From the NCBI GenBank assembly GCA_017455525.1, contig JAFTAP010000078.1, positions 1 through 64,000 of the forward strand: 64,000 nt of DNA, written 5' to 3'. A program made the translations under genes and the position numbers. Positions 35,221-43,715 of this stretch are shown here, one piece after another (position 1 is the first letter of the stretch; each line of letters begins with the position of its first letter). The notes below the pieces were generated by a model. The model did no database searches. It was not told the origin of the DNA and saw nothing but the letters and a program-made list of their open reading frames with translations. This DNA is from Lachnospiraceae bacterium (GTDB lineage: Bacteria > Bacillota > Clostridia > Lachnospirales > Lachnospiraceae).

Positions 35221-36718
35221 ATTTCCTCCTGATAGTATTCACGCCATCCTTTATAGGCATGCCTTCCGCATCAAGATAAGTCTCACCTATGACATTCCTT
35301 ACGTCATCGTACTCATATCTTACTGTTGCGTAACCCTTTTTCTTATTGATAACAGGGCTTCCCTTAAGACCTATATATGTAAGCTGTGTCAGATTCCAGT
35401 CCTCGTCGTACGTCCTCTCAAGCCCATGGCATCCTGAAGAGGCGGTGACCGGATTTCCTCTGCCATCGTCATACTCTTCCTTGATACATCTGCGCCTGAG
35501 GTAGGACATGCCGATACCGGCATACCCCGCTTTTATCATCACAGGCTTGCCGCTTTCATCCAGATAACTTGTATGTATCTTATTTCTCAGATCATCATAC
35601 TCATAGCTTATGATCGCATAACCCCTCTTAGTCATGACGACCCGATCATCGGCATCCACGTATGTTTCCTTCGATACCAGATCTATCGCTGTATGCTCAT
35701 ACAGTCTTGAGACATAGCCCTGATCATCCATCAGTGTTCCGTCGAGATCCTGCAGCTCATCCCTGATCAGTAACGAGTCATCGTCGTAAGTATTGAGCAC
35801 TCCTGAGATATGCGCCTTATTCTCTGACGGACTGCCCTCTACATCAAGGTAGGCTTCACTTGTCTTAAGACCTTCCTCATCATATGTATATCGGACTGAA
35901 GCAATTCCCTTCACATTCGTGACAGCCTTTCCCGCTGTGTCAAAATATGACTCCTTTTCCACTCTCCCCTCGTCGTCATAGTCCTTCCTTATCTCCGCAT
36001 ATCCATAAGAAGGCACTATGACAAGGCTGCCGTTTAGATCGTAATACTTCGTGGAAACAACATTCCCCTCAGCGTCGCATGTGTTGGAATATGAAGCATA
36101 GCGCGACTTGCAGGTCATTATATTCCCCTTTGTATCTACGAATCTTGCTGCGGCAAGCTTCCCGTTTTCATCATACTCATACTTTATCCCATATACGCCG
36201 ATCGCAGACGTGACAGGCTTGCCATACTTATCATAATATGTCTCGCTTATCTTCCGGTTTCCCTCATCATATTCGTACCGGACCTCTGCGTACCCGTTAA
36301 GGAGCGCCGCCGGCTCGCCTTCTTCATCATAGTATTTAATCACGGCCCTATTGCCATTCCTATCATATTCGTACGAAACTGAAGCATATCCTCCCTTTGC
36401 CGATGCAGGATTTCCATCCGGCCCATAGTAGGACTCCCGGCTTACATATTGCATACCGTCATATTCATATCTGACCTCAGCGATGCTATCAGACTTATCC
36501 GCAACACGATTTCCCTCATCATCTACAGTCCATTCTGACAGAACCAGCCCGCCATCACTATACTCCCGCTCAACTCTATAAACCGGGACGGATTTCGTCT
36601 GATTCCTTAATATAACTCCGTTATCAGGCATACACGCGGTAATAAGTGAAATGATCACCACCACTGCGGCGCATACCGCATACCTTATCCATTCCTTGTT
36701 TTTACCTGATCGGATCAT
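35180..36718 (-). CDS. YD-repeat-like lipoprotein in the polysaccharide operon
   Basis: A 512-residue exported protein. The N-terminal helix VCAAVVVIISLITAC ends in a lipobox-like ITAC, suggesting lipid anchoring. The rest is about thirteen degenerate repeats of about 32 residues with the core T/S-Y-x-D-x-x-G-K-P-V-(x)5-G-Y-A-x-x-x-Y-E-Y-D, for example SYLDESGKPVMIKAGYAGI and KYYDEEGEPAALLNGYAEV. These are RHS/YD-like beta repeats, known to bind carbohydrate or form shells. It lies between the polymerase-like gene and the membrane half of the split phosphoglycosyl transferase, overlapping both. I know no described role in capsule assembly. Confidence 0.7.
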   Translation of the reverse strand: MIRSGKNKEWIRYAVCAAVVVIISLITACMPDNGVILRNQTKSVPVYRVEREYSDGGLVLSEWTVDDEGNRVADKSDSIAEVRYEYDGMQYVSRESYYGPDGNPASAKGGYASVSYEYDRNGNRAVIKYYDEEGEPAALLNGYAEVRYEYDEGNRKISETYYDKYGKPVTSAIGVYGIKYEYDENGKLAAARFVDTKGNIMTCKSRYASYSNTCDAEGNVVSTKYYDLNGSLVIVPSYGYAEIRKDYDDEGRVEKESYFDTAGKAVTNVKGIASVRYTYDEEGLKTSEAYLDVEGSPSENKAHISGVLNTYDDDSLLIRDELQDLDGTLMDDQGYVSRLYEHTAIDLVSKETYVDADDRVVMTKRGYAIISYEYDDLRNKIHTSYLDESGKPVMIKAGYAGIGMSYLRRRCIKEEYDDGRGNPVTASSGCHGLERTYDEDWNLTQLTYIGLKGSPVINKKKGYATVRYEYDDVRNVIGETYLDAEGMPIKDGVNTIRRKYDADRRIISEDKR

Positions 36719-37473
36719 GTAAGATAAGCCCTCATCCTGTCAATAAAGCCACTGGAGCCGTCATTTATCCCAAGCACAAGGACATAGTTCTCTCCATCAC
36801 TGTCAGGTCTCCTGACGCCGTAAACCAAGGGGTTGGTCGCTGAAACATATACGGGAATACGCTTTTCGATGCAATGCCTTATTATAAGCGGAAACGCCTC
36901 GTCCCTTCCGGATACTGCTACAGCATCATGGCTGTCTATCCTGTCAAACAGGTGTGATATGCCCGTCATATCATGTGACCCACGCTCAACATCTGAGACC
37001 TTATAACCGTCTATTACCTGTCCCTCTTCTATGCCGTCTCCTACCGCTATCATACTGCCCTTAGCCCTAAGCCGTTTTTCTATAGCATCCGAGATGATCG
37101 CATATACTACTATCAGGACGGCCTGGATCACTGTCGCGTCAAACATCGGTCTCTTGGCCACCAGATGCTTCGCCGTAAGGCTGAGCTGCATGTAGGTGAT
37201 CACGTTCACCGCCAAAATCGTAAACCACTGCCTGACAATGATGCTCACCGGCTTGAACTTACCGTAACTGAATCCTCCGCTGAAAAACATGACCACGACC
37301 AGCATGAAAGCATAGATAGCCATAAGGACGAACTTACCGAATCCGAGATACTCAGGGTAACCGGGTATCCCATGCGTATATCCTATCCTCCATAAAAGAT
37401 AATAAATCCCCGTCAATATGACAGTCTCTATTATCCCAAGTATGCAAGTAATATATCGTCTGCCCTTACTCAA
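36715..37473 (-). CDS. Detached membrane and CoA_binding_3-like half of a phosphoglycosyl transferase
   Basis: A 252-residue protein with four N-terminal membrane segments (first at GIIETVILTGIYYLLWRIGY, last at IQAVLIVVYAIISDAIE) and then a Rossmann-like half (GSMIAVGDGIEEGQVIDGYKV, DSHDAVAVSGRDEAFPLIIRHCIEKRIPVYVS). This is the layout of the regulatory N-terminus of long WbaP/CpsE enzymes, but it stops before the catalytic domain. The catalytic half is encoded three genes downstream. The start is TTG, preceded by AAGGAG. It is the first gene of the operon and overlaps the YD-repeat gene by 4 bases. Confidence 0.7.
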   Translation of the reverse strand: MSKGRRYITCILGIIETVILTGIYYLLWRIGYTHGIPGYPEYLGFGKFVLMAIYAFMLVVVMFFSGGFSYGKFKPVSIIVRQWFTILAVNVITYMQLSLTAKHLVAKRPMFDATVIQAVLIVVYAIISDAIEKRLRAKGSMIAVGDGIEEGQVIDGYKVSDVERGSHDMTGISHLFDRIDSHDAVAVSGRDEAFPLIIRHCIEKRIPVYVSATNPLVYGVRRPDSDGENYVLVLGINDGSSGFIDRMRAYLT

Positions 37474-37544
37474 ATCGTTACTCCTTGCTAAGTACCTTGT
37501 ATAATAATTATCCGGCGCCTTCGCATGTCTGATTGTGTACTAGT

Positions 37545-37553
37545 ATTATAACA
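37545..37553 (-). promoter_or_regulatory. Extended -10 promoter for the 37.5-31.5 kb operon
   Basis: On the minus strand TGTTATAAT is a perfect extended -10 box, about 70 bases before the TTG of the split phosphoglycosyl transferase gene. The -35 region is poor, as is usual with an extended -10. The leader is the natural place to look for a LoaP-responsive hairpin. Confidence 0.6.
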
Positions 37554-37575
37554 TCTGTGTCAATTGAAGCCTGTA

Positions 37576-38589
37576 TCAGGTGGCCTGTTGCGTTTCGCCC
37601 CCTATGATCCAGTTTATCGTCTTCCTGATCCCGCTCTTGAAATCTGTCTCAGGGACATAGCCTGTGTCAGCCGTAAGCTGTGTGATGTCTGCCTCAAGGT
37701 GCATTACCTGCTTTGCTGAGTAGGGCCTTGCACCGTATACAGGCTTTACGCGCCTTCTCGCGCTGTCGGATTGCTGTCTCTCTGGCACGCCTGTTTTTAC
37801 CACGCTATCCGCTGTTACCTTGCTTTCGGTTTCTGCGCAGGCATCGCATATTTCCTCTATGTAATCCTTAAGATGTCTTGCGTCTCCATTTCCCAGTACG
37901 TATGTCCGTCCGGGCTTTCCCTTGCTTCCGAGCAGGAAGAACGCCTCTCCCGCATCATCACTATATAGGTAATCCCATATCTGCTCTGCTTTTGTGCATT
38001 CGGGATTCCTTCCCTCTAATGCGTCCCTTATTACGGACATGATAAGCGTTCCCTCTCCATCATAGGGTCCATACACGGACAGTACCCTTACCCATATATG
38101 ACCCATGTGAAGCTTCTCACACTCAAGCCTCGTCATCTGTCCCGCCGCAAGCTTCGCCATGCCGTAGCCATTCTCCGGAAAGCACGGCGTGTCGGGTGCG
38201 AGCTTTCCGCCGTATCTGCCGTACTCCGCCTGTGATCCTGCTCCTATGAAAAGACGACAGCCAAGTTTATTCGCAAGACGAACGGCATTAACCGAGTATG
38301 ATATATTCTTTATCTGGGTGTCAAGGTCGTCGCGCGCCTTCTCTCCGAAGGCCTTCATCCATGCAAAATGATAAAACACATCTATCTCAGGCAAGTCTTG
38401 CGGATCAAAGTCTCCCAGCTCGTCAAGCTCGCAGTATACTATATGCATGAGCGGATGCTTCGGTATGTGGTCATTCCTTTTAGATCCTTTATGTGTGAAT
38501 ACATATGTCTCTACGCCTCGCTTTATGCAATGCTTTATAAGCGCTATGCCTATCGCTCCCGTAGCTCCGGTTATGGCGACCCGATTCAT
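37576..38589 (-). CDS. NAD(P)-dependent nucleotide-sugar epimerase/reductase (extended SDR)
   Basis: The protein begins MNRVAITGATGAIGIALIKHC, has LFIGAGSQAEYGRYGG and the active-site NGYGMAKLAAGQM (Tyr-x-x-x-Lys), then VRVLSVYGPYDGEGTL and IWDYLYSDDAGEAFFLLG. It is the longer paralogue of the enzyme at 4896-5786, with an extra loop near residue 245. I place the start at the ATG at 38589, which has AGAGG eight bases upstream and puts the Rossmann motif at the N-terminus; an upstream in-frame ATG would add 28 polar residues without a site. It is 87 bases after the small alarmone synthetase gene and 100 bases before the polysaccharide promoter. Confidence 0.8.
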   Translation of the reverse strand: MNRVAITGATGAIGIALIKHCIKRGVETYVFTHKGSKRNDHIPKHPLMHIVYCELDELGDFDPQDLPEIDVFYHFAWMKAFGEKARDDLDTQIKNISYSVNAVRLANKLGCRLFIGAGSQAEYGRYGGKLAPDTPCFPENGYGMAKLAAGQMTRLECEKLHMGHIWVRVLSVYGPYDGEGTLIMSVIRDALEGRNPECTKAEQIWDYLYSDDAGEAFFLLGSKGKPGRTYVLGNGDARHLKDYIEEICDACAETESKVTADSVVKTGVPERQQSDSARRRVKPVYGARPYSAKQVMHLEADITQLTADTGYVPETDFKSGIRKTINWIIGGETQQAT

Positions 38590-38676
38590 GACAGATGCCT
38601 CTGAATTGCTTCCTTGCTCACTTTCCATACTATTCTGCCGAATGGGACCCGCTCCGCTATTTCTCATACTCATACA

Positions 38677-39333
38677 TTAGCCGGCCTGAGCAAAGGTCTC
38701 AGACTCCTTGCCATGCTCTTTAATTTCTTCATTCAAGCTCATCATCTTGGCGTCAAGGTCTGATACCATCTCCGCACACTCTCCGAGCTCACGCTTTATA
38801 TGCTCCGGCACAGTTCCGTCGTACTTATAATTTATCTTATGCTCCAGAGACGCCCAGAAGTCCATGGCGACGGTCCTTATCTGTATCTCGACCTTCGTCT
38901 CCATGGTCTCATGCGACAGGAATATCGGCACCGACACTATCATGTGGAAGCTCTTGTAGCCTGAATCCTTCGGATTCTTGATATAGTCCTTTATGGATAT
39001 GACCCTTATGTCGTTCTGTCTTGCGAGCATATCCGCTATCCTGTATATGTCGGACGTGAAAGAGCATATGATACGCACGCCCGCTATGTCGTTCACATAC
39101 TTCACCATATTGGAAACCGATACCTCGTATCCGCGTCTTTTAAGCTTCTTCACTATACTTTCCGGCGTCTTTATCCTGGATTTTATATGCTCTATCGGGT
39201 TGTACTGATGCACATGCTGGAACTCGTCATTAAGTATCTCAAGCTTCGTGCCTATCTCCTTAAGCGCAGAGTTATACAGTAATATGATCGTATTCCAGGA
39301 ATCCACGTCCTCGTAATTCATGATGTTATCCAT
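38677..39333 (-). CDS. Small alarmone synthetase (RelQ/YjbM-like)
   Basis: A 218-residue single-domain (p)ppGpp synthetase. It has IKSRIKTPESIVKKLKRRG (ATP site), DIAGVRIICSF, GYKSFHMIVSVPI and VEIQIRTVAMDFWASLEHKI, the order of RelA/SpoT synthetase motifs, and a coiled C-terminus that fits tetramer formation. No HD hydrolase domain precedes it. It sits 9 bases after purL, which makes part of the purine nucleotides it consumes, and 87 bases before a polysaccharide epimerase, so it connects purine supply with stress signalling. Confidence 0.9.
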   Translation of the reverse strand: MDNIMNYEDVDSWNTIILLYNSALKEIGTKLEILNDEFQHVHQYNPIEHIKSRIKTPESIVKKLKRRGYEVSVSNMVKYVNDIAGVRIICSFTSDIYRIADMLARQNDIRVISIKDYIKNPKDSGYKSFHMIVSVPIFLSHETMETKVEIQIRTVAMDFWASLEHKINYKYDGTVPEHIKRELGECAEMVSDLDAKMMSLNEEIKEHGKESETFAQAG

Positions 39334-39342
39334 TGCACTCTC

Positions 39343-42300
39343 CTATTTAAAGTATATAACTCCGGACTCGAATACTCCCATATCCTGCTCTCCGATGATA
39401 TTCTTTGCTACATCGTTGCCTCTACGCTCGATATGGCACATCTTACCAAATACTCTCCCGTCAGGCGAAAGTATGCCCTCTATCGCTTCATAAGAACCGT
39501 TCACGTTCCAGTATTCATCCATGGCTATATTACCATCGGCATCGCAATATCTTGTCGCTATCTGCCCGCCATTTGCAAGTCTGTCAAGCCATTCCTTAGG
39601 CGCCACGAATCTTCCCTCACCGTGTGATGCAGGATTCACGTATACCCCACCAAGCTCCGCCTCCATAAGCCACGGGGACTTATTACTTACGATCTTCGTG
39701 TATACCATCTTTGACACATGGCGGTTTATGGTATTGAAGGTAAGAGTAGGAGAGTCCGGCTTCTGCGCATCTGTTATCTCACCGTAGGGCACTAATCCCA
39801 GCTTGATTATGGCCTGGAATCCGTTGCAGATACCCAGCACGAGCCCGTCTCTCTTATCTATAAGCTCCTGCACGGCTTCCCTTATCTTCTCATTCCTAAA
39901 AGCCGTAGCGAAGAACTTCGCAGATCCGTCCGGCTCGTCTCCTGCCGAGAATCCCCCGGGGAACATGATTATCTGCGAATCCCGTATCTTCTTCACATAG
40001 GACTCAACCGAATCCCTTATCATGCCTGATGTGAGATTGCCGAAGACTCCTACCTCTGTCTCTGCTCCCGCTGCCTCAAAAGCCCTCGCCGTGTCATACT
40101 CACAGTTAGTACCCGGCATCACGGGTATGAATACCTTAGGCTTTGCAACCTTATGCCTGCATACATGCACCGACGGAGCGTCAGCAAGGAAATCAGGAAG
40201 CTTCTCCTTATCATCAGTGCTCTTAGTCGGAAATACCTTCTCTAAGGTCTTATCATAGCTATCCAATATACCGGACAGTTTTATCTTCGTATCTTTATAC
40301 GTTATCACAGGGCTTTTAACCGTACGTCCTATCACACGGTAAGGCACCTTGATCTCTTTAAGCTTATCACTTACGACCTCGGCTATTATATTTCCCGTCT
40401 CCGATAAGAAAAGCTCCTCCGCAAGCAGTGACTTATCAAGCGTCACTCCTATCATGTTGCCAAAAGCCATCTTGGATACAGCGGGAGCTATGCCGTGCTC
40501 GTCAAGGGCATAGGCAGATACTATCGCTCCCTTGCCGATAGCCTTGGTTATTCCCTCATAAAGCTTCACCGCCTCAGAGTATACAGGCAGGTCGTATTCA
40601 TCTATCGGAAGCGTGAACTTGACTATCGTATTACCCGCAGCCTTTAGCTCGGGAGATATTATCTTTCTCGCATCAGCGACATCCAAAGCAAAGGATACGA
40701 GCGTCGGAGGAACGTCTATATTCTCAAAAGTGCCCGACATGGAATCCTTACCGCCTATGGACGGAAGCCCGTACTTCATCTGTGCGTCAAAGGCTCCGAG
40801 CAACGCCGTAAACGGTGCGCTCCATCTTGTCTCGTCTTCTGTCATACGCTTGAAATATTCCTGGAATGTAAAGCGGATCTTCTTCATATCACCGCCCGAT
40901 GCGACGATCTTCGCTATCGAGTCAGTGACTGCATAGACGGCTCCGTGATACGGACTCCAGCTTGATATATAAGGATCGAAGCCGTAGCTCATCATCGTAG
41001 CTGTATCGGATTCATCGCCATCCGACATCGGAAGCTTCGCCGCCATAGTCTGTATCGGAGTTGTCTGATACTTACCGCCGTAAGGCATTAGTACGGTAGC
41101 CGCACCTATTGAGGAATCAAACATCTCGACAAGCCCCTTCTGTGAGCACTCATTAAGATCAGCCATAGTATCAAGCCACTGCTTCTTCACGTCCTTCACG
41201 GATATCATCTCACGGAAGTATGGCTTCTTTTCATCAGGCATTACGACCTTCACATTAGTTTCCTGATGCGCGCCGTTCGTATCGAGGAAAGAACGTTTCA
41301 GGTCTACTATCTTCTTGCCCCTCCACTTCATCTGAAGCCTTGGCTCCTTAGTAACTACCGCAACCTCTGTAGCTTCGAGGTTCTCCTCAGCCGCATAGCC
41401 CATGAACTCTGCAACATCTTTAGCCTCAACTACTACAGCCATCCTCTCCTGCGACTCTGATATTGCAAGCTCCGTGCCGTCAAGCCCTGCGTATTTCTTC
41501 GGAACCTTATCAAGATCTATATCAAGCCCCGGCGCAAGCTCACCTATCGCGACCGATACTCCGCCCGCTCCGAAGTCATTACATACCTTTATAAGCTTCG
41601 ATACCTCCGCTCTCCTAAAAAGCCTCTGAAGCTTCCTCTCTGTAGGAGCGTTGCCCTTCTGTACCTCAGCCCCGCAGGTCGTGGTCGACGCCTCCGTGTG
41701 AACCTTAGACGAGCCTGTAGCGCCGCCTATTCCGTCCCTGCCTGTGCGTCCTCCGAGCAATATGACCACATCTCCGGGCGCCGCGTCCTCTCTTATCACA
41801 TTCTTCCTCGGCGCCGCTGCGACCACTGCGCCTATCTCCATGCGCTTCGCCACATAGTCCGGATGATAGATCTCATGCACGTAGCCCGTCGCAAGCCCTA
41901 TCTGATTGCCATATGAAGAATATCCCTTCGCCGCTCCCCGCACGAGCTTCTTCTGCGGAAGCTTGCCCTTCAAGGTTTTATTCACTGGAACCGTAGGATC
42001 TGCGGCTCCGGTTATCCTCATCGCCTGATACACATAGGACCTGCCCGAGAGCGGATCTCTTATCGCTCCGCCAAGGCAGGTAGCCGCACCGCCGAAGGGC
42101 TCTATCTCCGTAGGGTGGTTGTGCGTCTCATTCTTAAACATCACAAGCCACTCCTCGGTCCTTGCCTTTCCATTGCTGTCCTTAAGCTTTACAGGCACCA
42201 CTATGGAGCAGGCGTTTATCTCATGGCTCTCCTCCTGATCCTTAAGCTTTCCCTGCTTCTTTAACTCCTTCGCCGCAAGCGTGCCAAGGTCCATGAGATC

Positions 42301-43128
42301 GATATACTTATCTCCGCCCTTTTCTGCCTGACGCTTGCCATAGAAGCTGTTCCTTACCTTAAGATATTCCTTGAAGGCATCCTCTATGGGCTTCCTGTAG
42401 TAGCCGTCCTCGAAGGTAATATTCTTTAACTCCGTAGAGAATGTCGTATGCCTGCAATGATCCGACCAATAGGTATCTAAAACCCTTATCTCCGTTACGG
42501 AAGGATCACGCTTCTCGTCCTTCTTAAAATAATTCTGTATATGCAGGAAATCCTTGAAAGTCATAGCAAGATTAAGAGAATCATAGAGCGAGCGCAGCTC
42601 CTTCTCCTTCATCTCAGTAAAGCTTATAAAGCTCGCCACATACTCCGGCTCGTCATACTTCTCTATTAAAGTCTTTGGCTTATCCATGCCCGAAAGCCTT
42701 GAGTCCACAGGGTTTACAACATATGACTCAATCTTGCCCGCATCAGCCTTGCTTATCTTGCCGCTTACCACATAGACCTCTGCCGTATGGATCACGCATT
42801 TTGACTCATCATTAAGGAATCTTACGCACTGCTCCGCAGAATCAGCCCTCTGGTCATACTGTCCAGGGAGCGCCTCGACCGCAAGAACCACATCGTCTTT
42901 ATTCCTCGGGAAATCCTCCTCGTAGAGGATATCAACCGGTGGCTCCGAGAATACCGAGGTACAGGCCTTCTTATATATAGCATCCTTAATGTCCTCTATA
43001 TCGTACCTTATGAGATAGCGAAGCCCTGTCATGCCCTTCACTCCCACGAAACTCGCTATCTCCTCATATAACTCCTTCGCCTTTACTGCGTACTCCGGCT
43101 TCTTCTCTACATATATGCGTCTTACCAT
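39343..43128 (-). CDS. purL: Phosphoribosylformylglycinamidine synthase, single-chain
   Basis: It converts FGAR, glutamine and ATP to FGAM in purine synthesis. All parts are on one chain of 1261 residues: a PurS-like N-terminus, FGAM synthase core (DTYWSDHCRHTTF near residue 220, NETHNHPTEIEPFGGAATCLGGAIRD, GIGGATGSSKVH), a second half (PSIGGKDSMSGTF) and a C-terminal glutamine amidotransferase (MPGTNCEYDTARAFEAAG, PGGFSAGDEPDG, GICNGFQA with the nucleophile cysteine, and a later HGEGRF histidine). The length is normal for the clostridial long form. The ribosome binding site GGAGAGG lies before the ATG. No other pur gene is adjacent. Confidence 0.95.
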   Translation of the reverse strand: MVRRIYVEKKPEYAVKAKELYEEIASFVGVKGMTGLRYLIRYDIEDIKDAIYKKACTSVFSEPPVDILYEEDFPRNKDDVVLAVEALPGQYDQRADSAEQCVRFLNDESKCVIHTAEVYVVSGKISKADAGKIESYVVNPVDSRLSGMDKPKTLIEKYDEPEYVASFISFTEMKEKELRSLYDSLNLAMTFKDFLHIQNYFKKDEKRDPSVTEIRVLDTYWSDHCRHTTFSTELKNITFEDGYYRKPIEDAFKEYLKVRNSFYGKRQAEKGGDKYIDLMDLGTLAAKELKKQGKLKDQEESHEINACSIVVPVKLKDSNGKARTEEWLVMFKNETHNHPTEIEPFGGAATCLGGAIRDPLSGRSYVYQAMRITGAADPTVPVNKTLKGKLPQKKLVRGAAKGYSSYGNQIGLATGYVHEIYHPDYVAKRMEIGAVVAAAPRKNVIREDAAPGDVVILLGGRTGRDGIGGATGSSKVHTEASTTTCGAEVQKGNAPTERKLQRLFRRAEVSKLIKVCNDFGAGGVSVAIGELAPGLDIDLDKVPKKYAGLDGTELAISESQERMAVVVEAKDVAEFMGYAAEENLEATEVAVVTKEPRLQMKWRGKKIVDLKRSFLDTNGAHQETNVKVVMPDEKKPYFREMISVKDVKKQWLDTMADLNECSQKGLVEMFDSSIGAATVLMPYGGKYQTTPIQTMAAKLPMSDGDESDTATMMSYGFDPYISSWSPYHGAVYAVTDSIAKIVASGGDMKKIRFTFQEYFKRMTEDETRWSAPFTALLGAFDAQMKYGLPSIGGKDSMSGTFENIDVPPTLVSFALDVADARKIISPELKAAGNTIVKFTLPIDEYDLPVYSEAVKLYEGITKAIGKGAIVSAYALDEHGIAPAVSKMAFGNMIGVTLDKSLLAEELFLSETGNIIAEVVSDKLKEIKVPYRVIGRTVKSPVITYKDTKIKLSGILDSYDKTLEKVFPTKSTDDKEKLPDFLADAPSVHVCRHKVAKPKVFIPVMPGTNCEYDTARAFEAAGAETEVGVFGNLTSGMIRDSVESYVKKIRDSQIIMFPGGFSAGDEPDGSAKFFATAFRNEKIREAVQELIDKRDGLVLGICNGFQAIIKLGLVPYGEITDAQKPDSPTLTFNTINRHVSKMVYTKIVSNKSPWLMEAELGGVYVNPASHGEGRFVAPKEWLDRLANGGQIATRYCDADGNIAMDEYWNVNGSYEAIEGILSPDGRVFGKMCHIERRGNDVAKNIIGEQDMGVFESGVIYFK

Positions 43129-43142
43129 CTTGATGCCTCTCC

Positions 43143-43631
43143 TTATACGTCCTGTCCTATCCTATTGTTATCTCTCGTAACGAAATCAAATAATTCAACG
43201 AATTTAACGAGCACATCATAGAATATCCCTCGCTCCGTAGCTTCTATCCATCTCACTCCCTTGAATCTGCCCTCCAGCACGTACCTTGAAAGGATAGCCC
43301 GAAGCAAGTCTATATCTCTTATCTTCGCATCCTTTATGGCTTCCTTCTCTGCCTTCTCCGTGGATATGCGGTACTGCCTGTATTTATACATATAGTTCTG
43401 ATCCATAAGCGAAGATGCGCCAGCCTCTTTAGTAAAGCTGAGCAGCGTTGAATCATATACCGGGAATTTAAGCTTGCTCTCGCCCTGCTCCCCGTCATAC
43501 TTCGTCGCCACGTCGTCACCCTTTTTATTCTCAAAATAATGGATATATCTTGAAAGGTTCTTGATATCCGCCGCATACTTTATAGTCAGCAGCTCCGTAT
43601 AATTCTCGCCCTCATACATCAGATCATTCAT
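43143..43631 (-). CDS. Unrecognised 162-residue protein
   Basis: I do not recognise the family. The protein is soluble and mostly helical: TIKYAADIKNLSRYIHYFENKKG, TLLSFTKEAGASSLMDQNYMYKYRQYRI, KAEKEAIKDAKIRDIDLLRAILSRYVLEG, and ends TERGIFYDVLVKFVELFDFVTRD. It lies 14 bases before purL and 84 bases after the cyclic-nucleotide-domain gene, so all three are likely cotranscribed. It may act with the large upstream protein, since the two are adjacent and neither has an obvious enzyme motif. Confidence 0.55.
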   Translation of the reverse strand: MNDLMYEGENYTELLTIKYAADIKNLSRYIHYFENKKGDDVATKYDGEQGESKLKFPVYDSTLLSFTKEAGASSLMDQNYMYKYRQYRISTEKAEKEAIKDAKIRDIDLLRAILSRYVLEGRFKGVRWIEATERGIFYDVLVKFVELFDFVTRDNNRIGQDV

Positions 43632-43715
43632 GTCCGCACCTCAACTAAATCAAATCTTGCAGCACTCCCGCTCTGCATACTGCCGGATCACATCCTTATC
43701 CTGTCGCGTGTCTTG

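Noticed and set aside
39343..43128. Long open frames on the plus strand across purL and other large genes
   Set aside because: They are shadows of strongly coded minus-strand genes, lack ribosome sites and have no recognisable domains.
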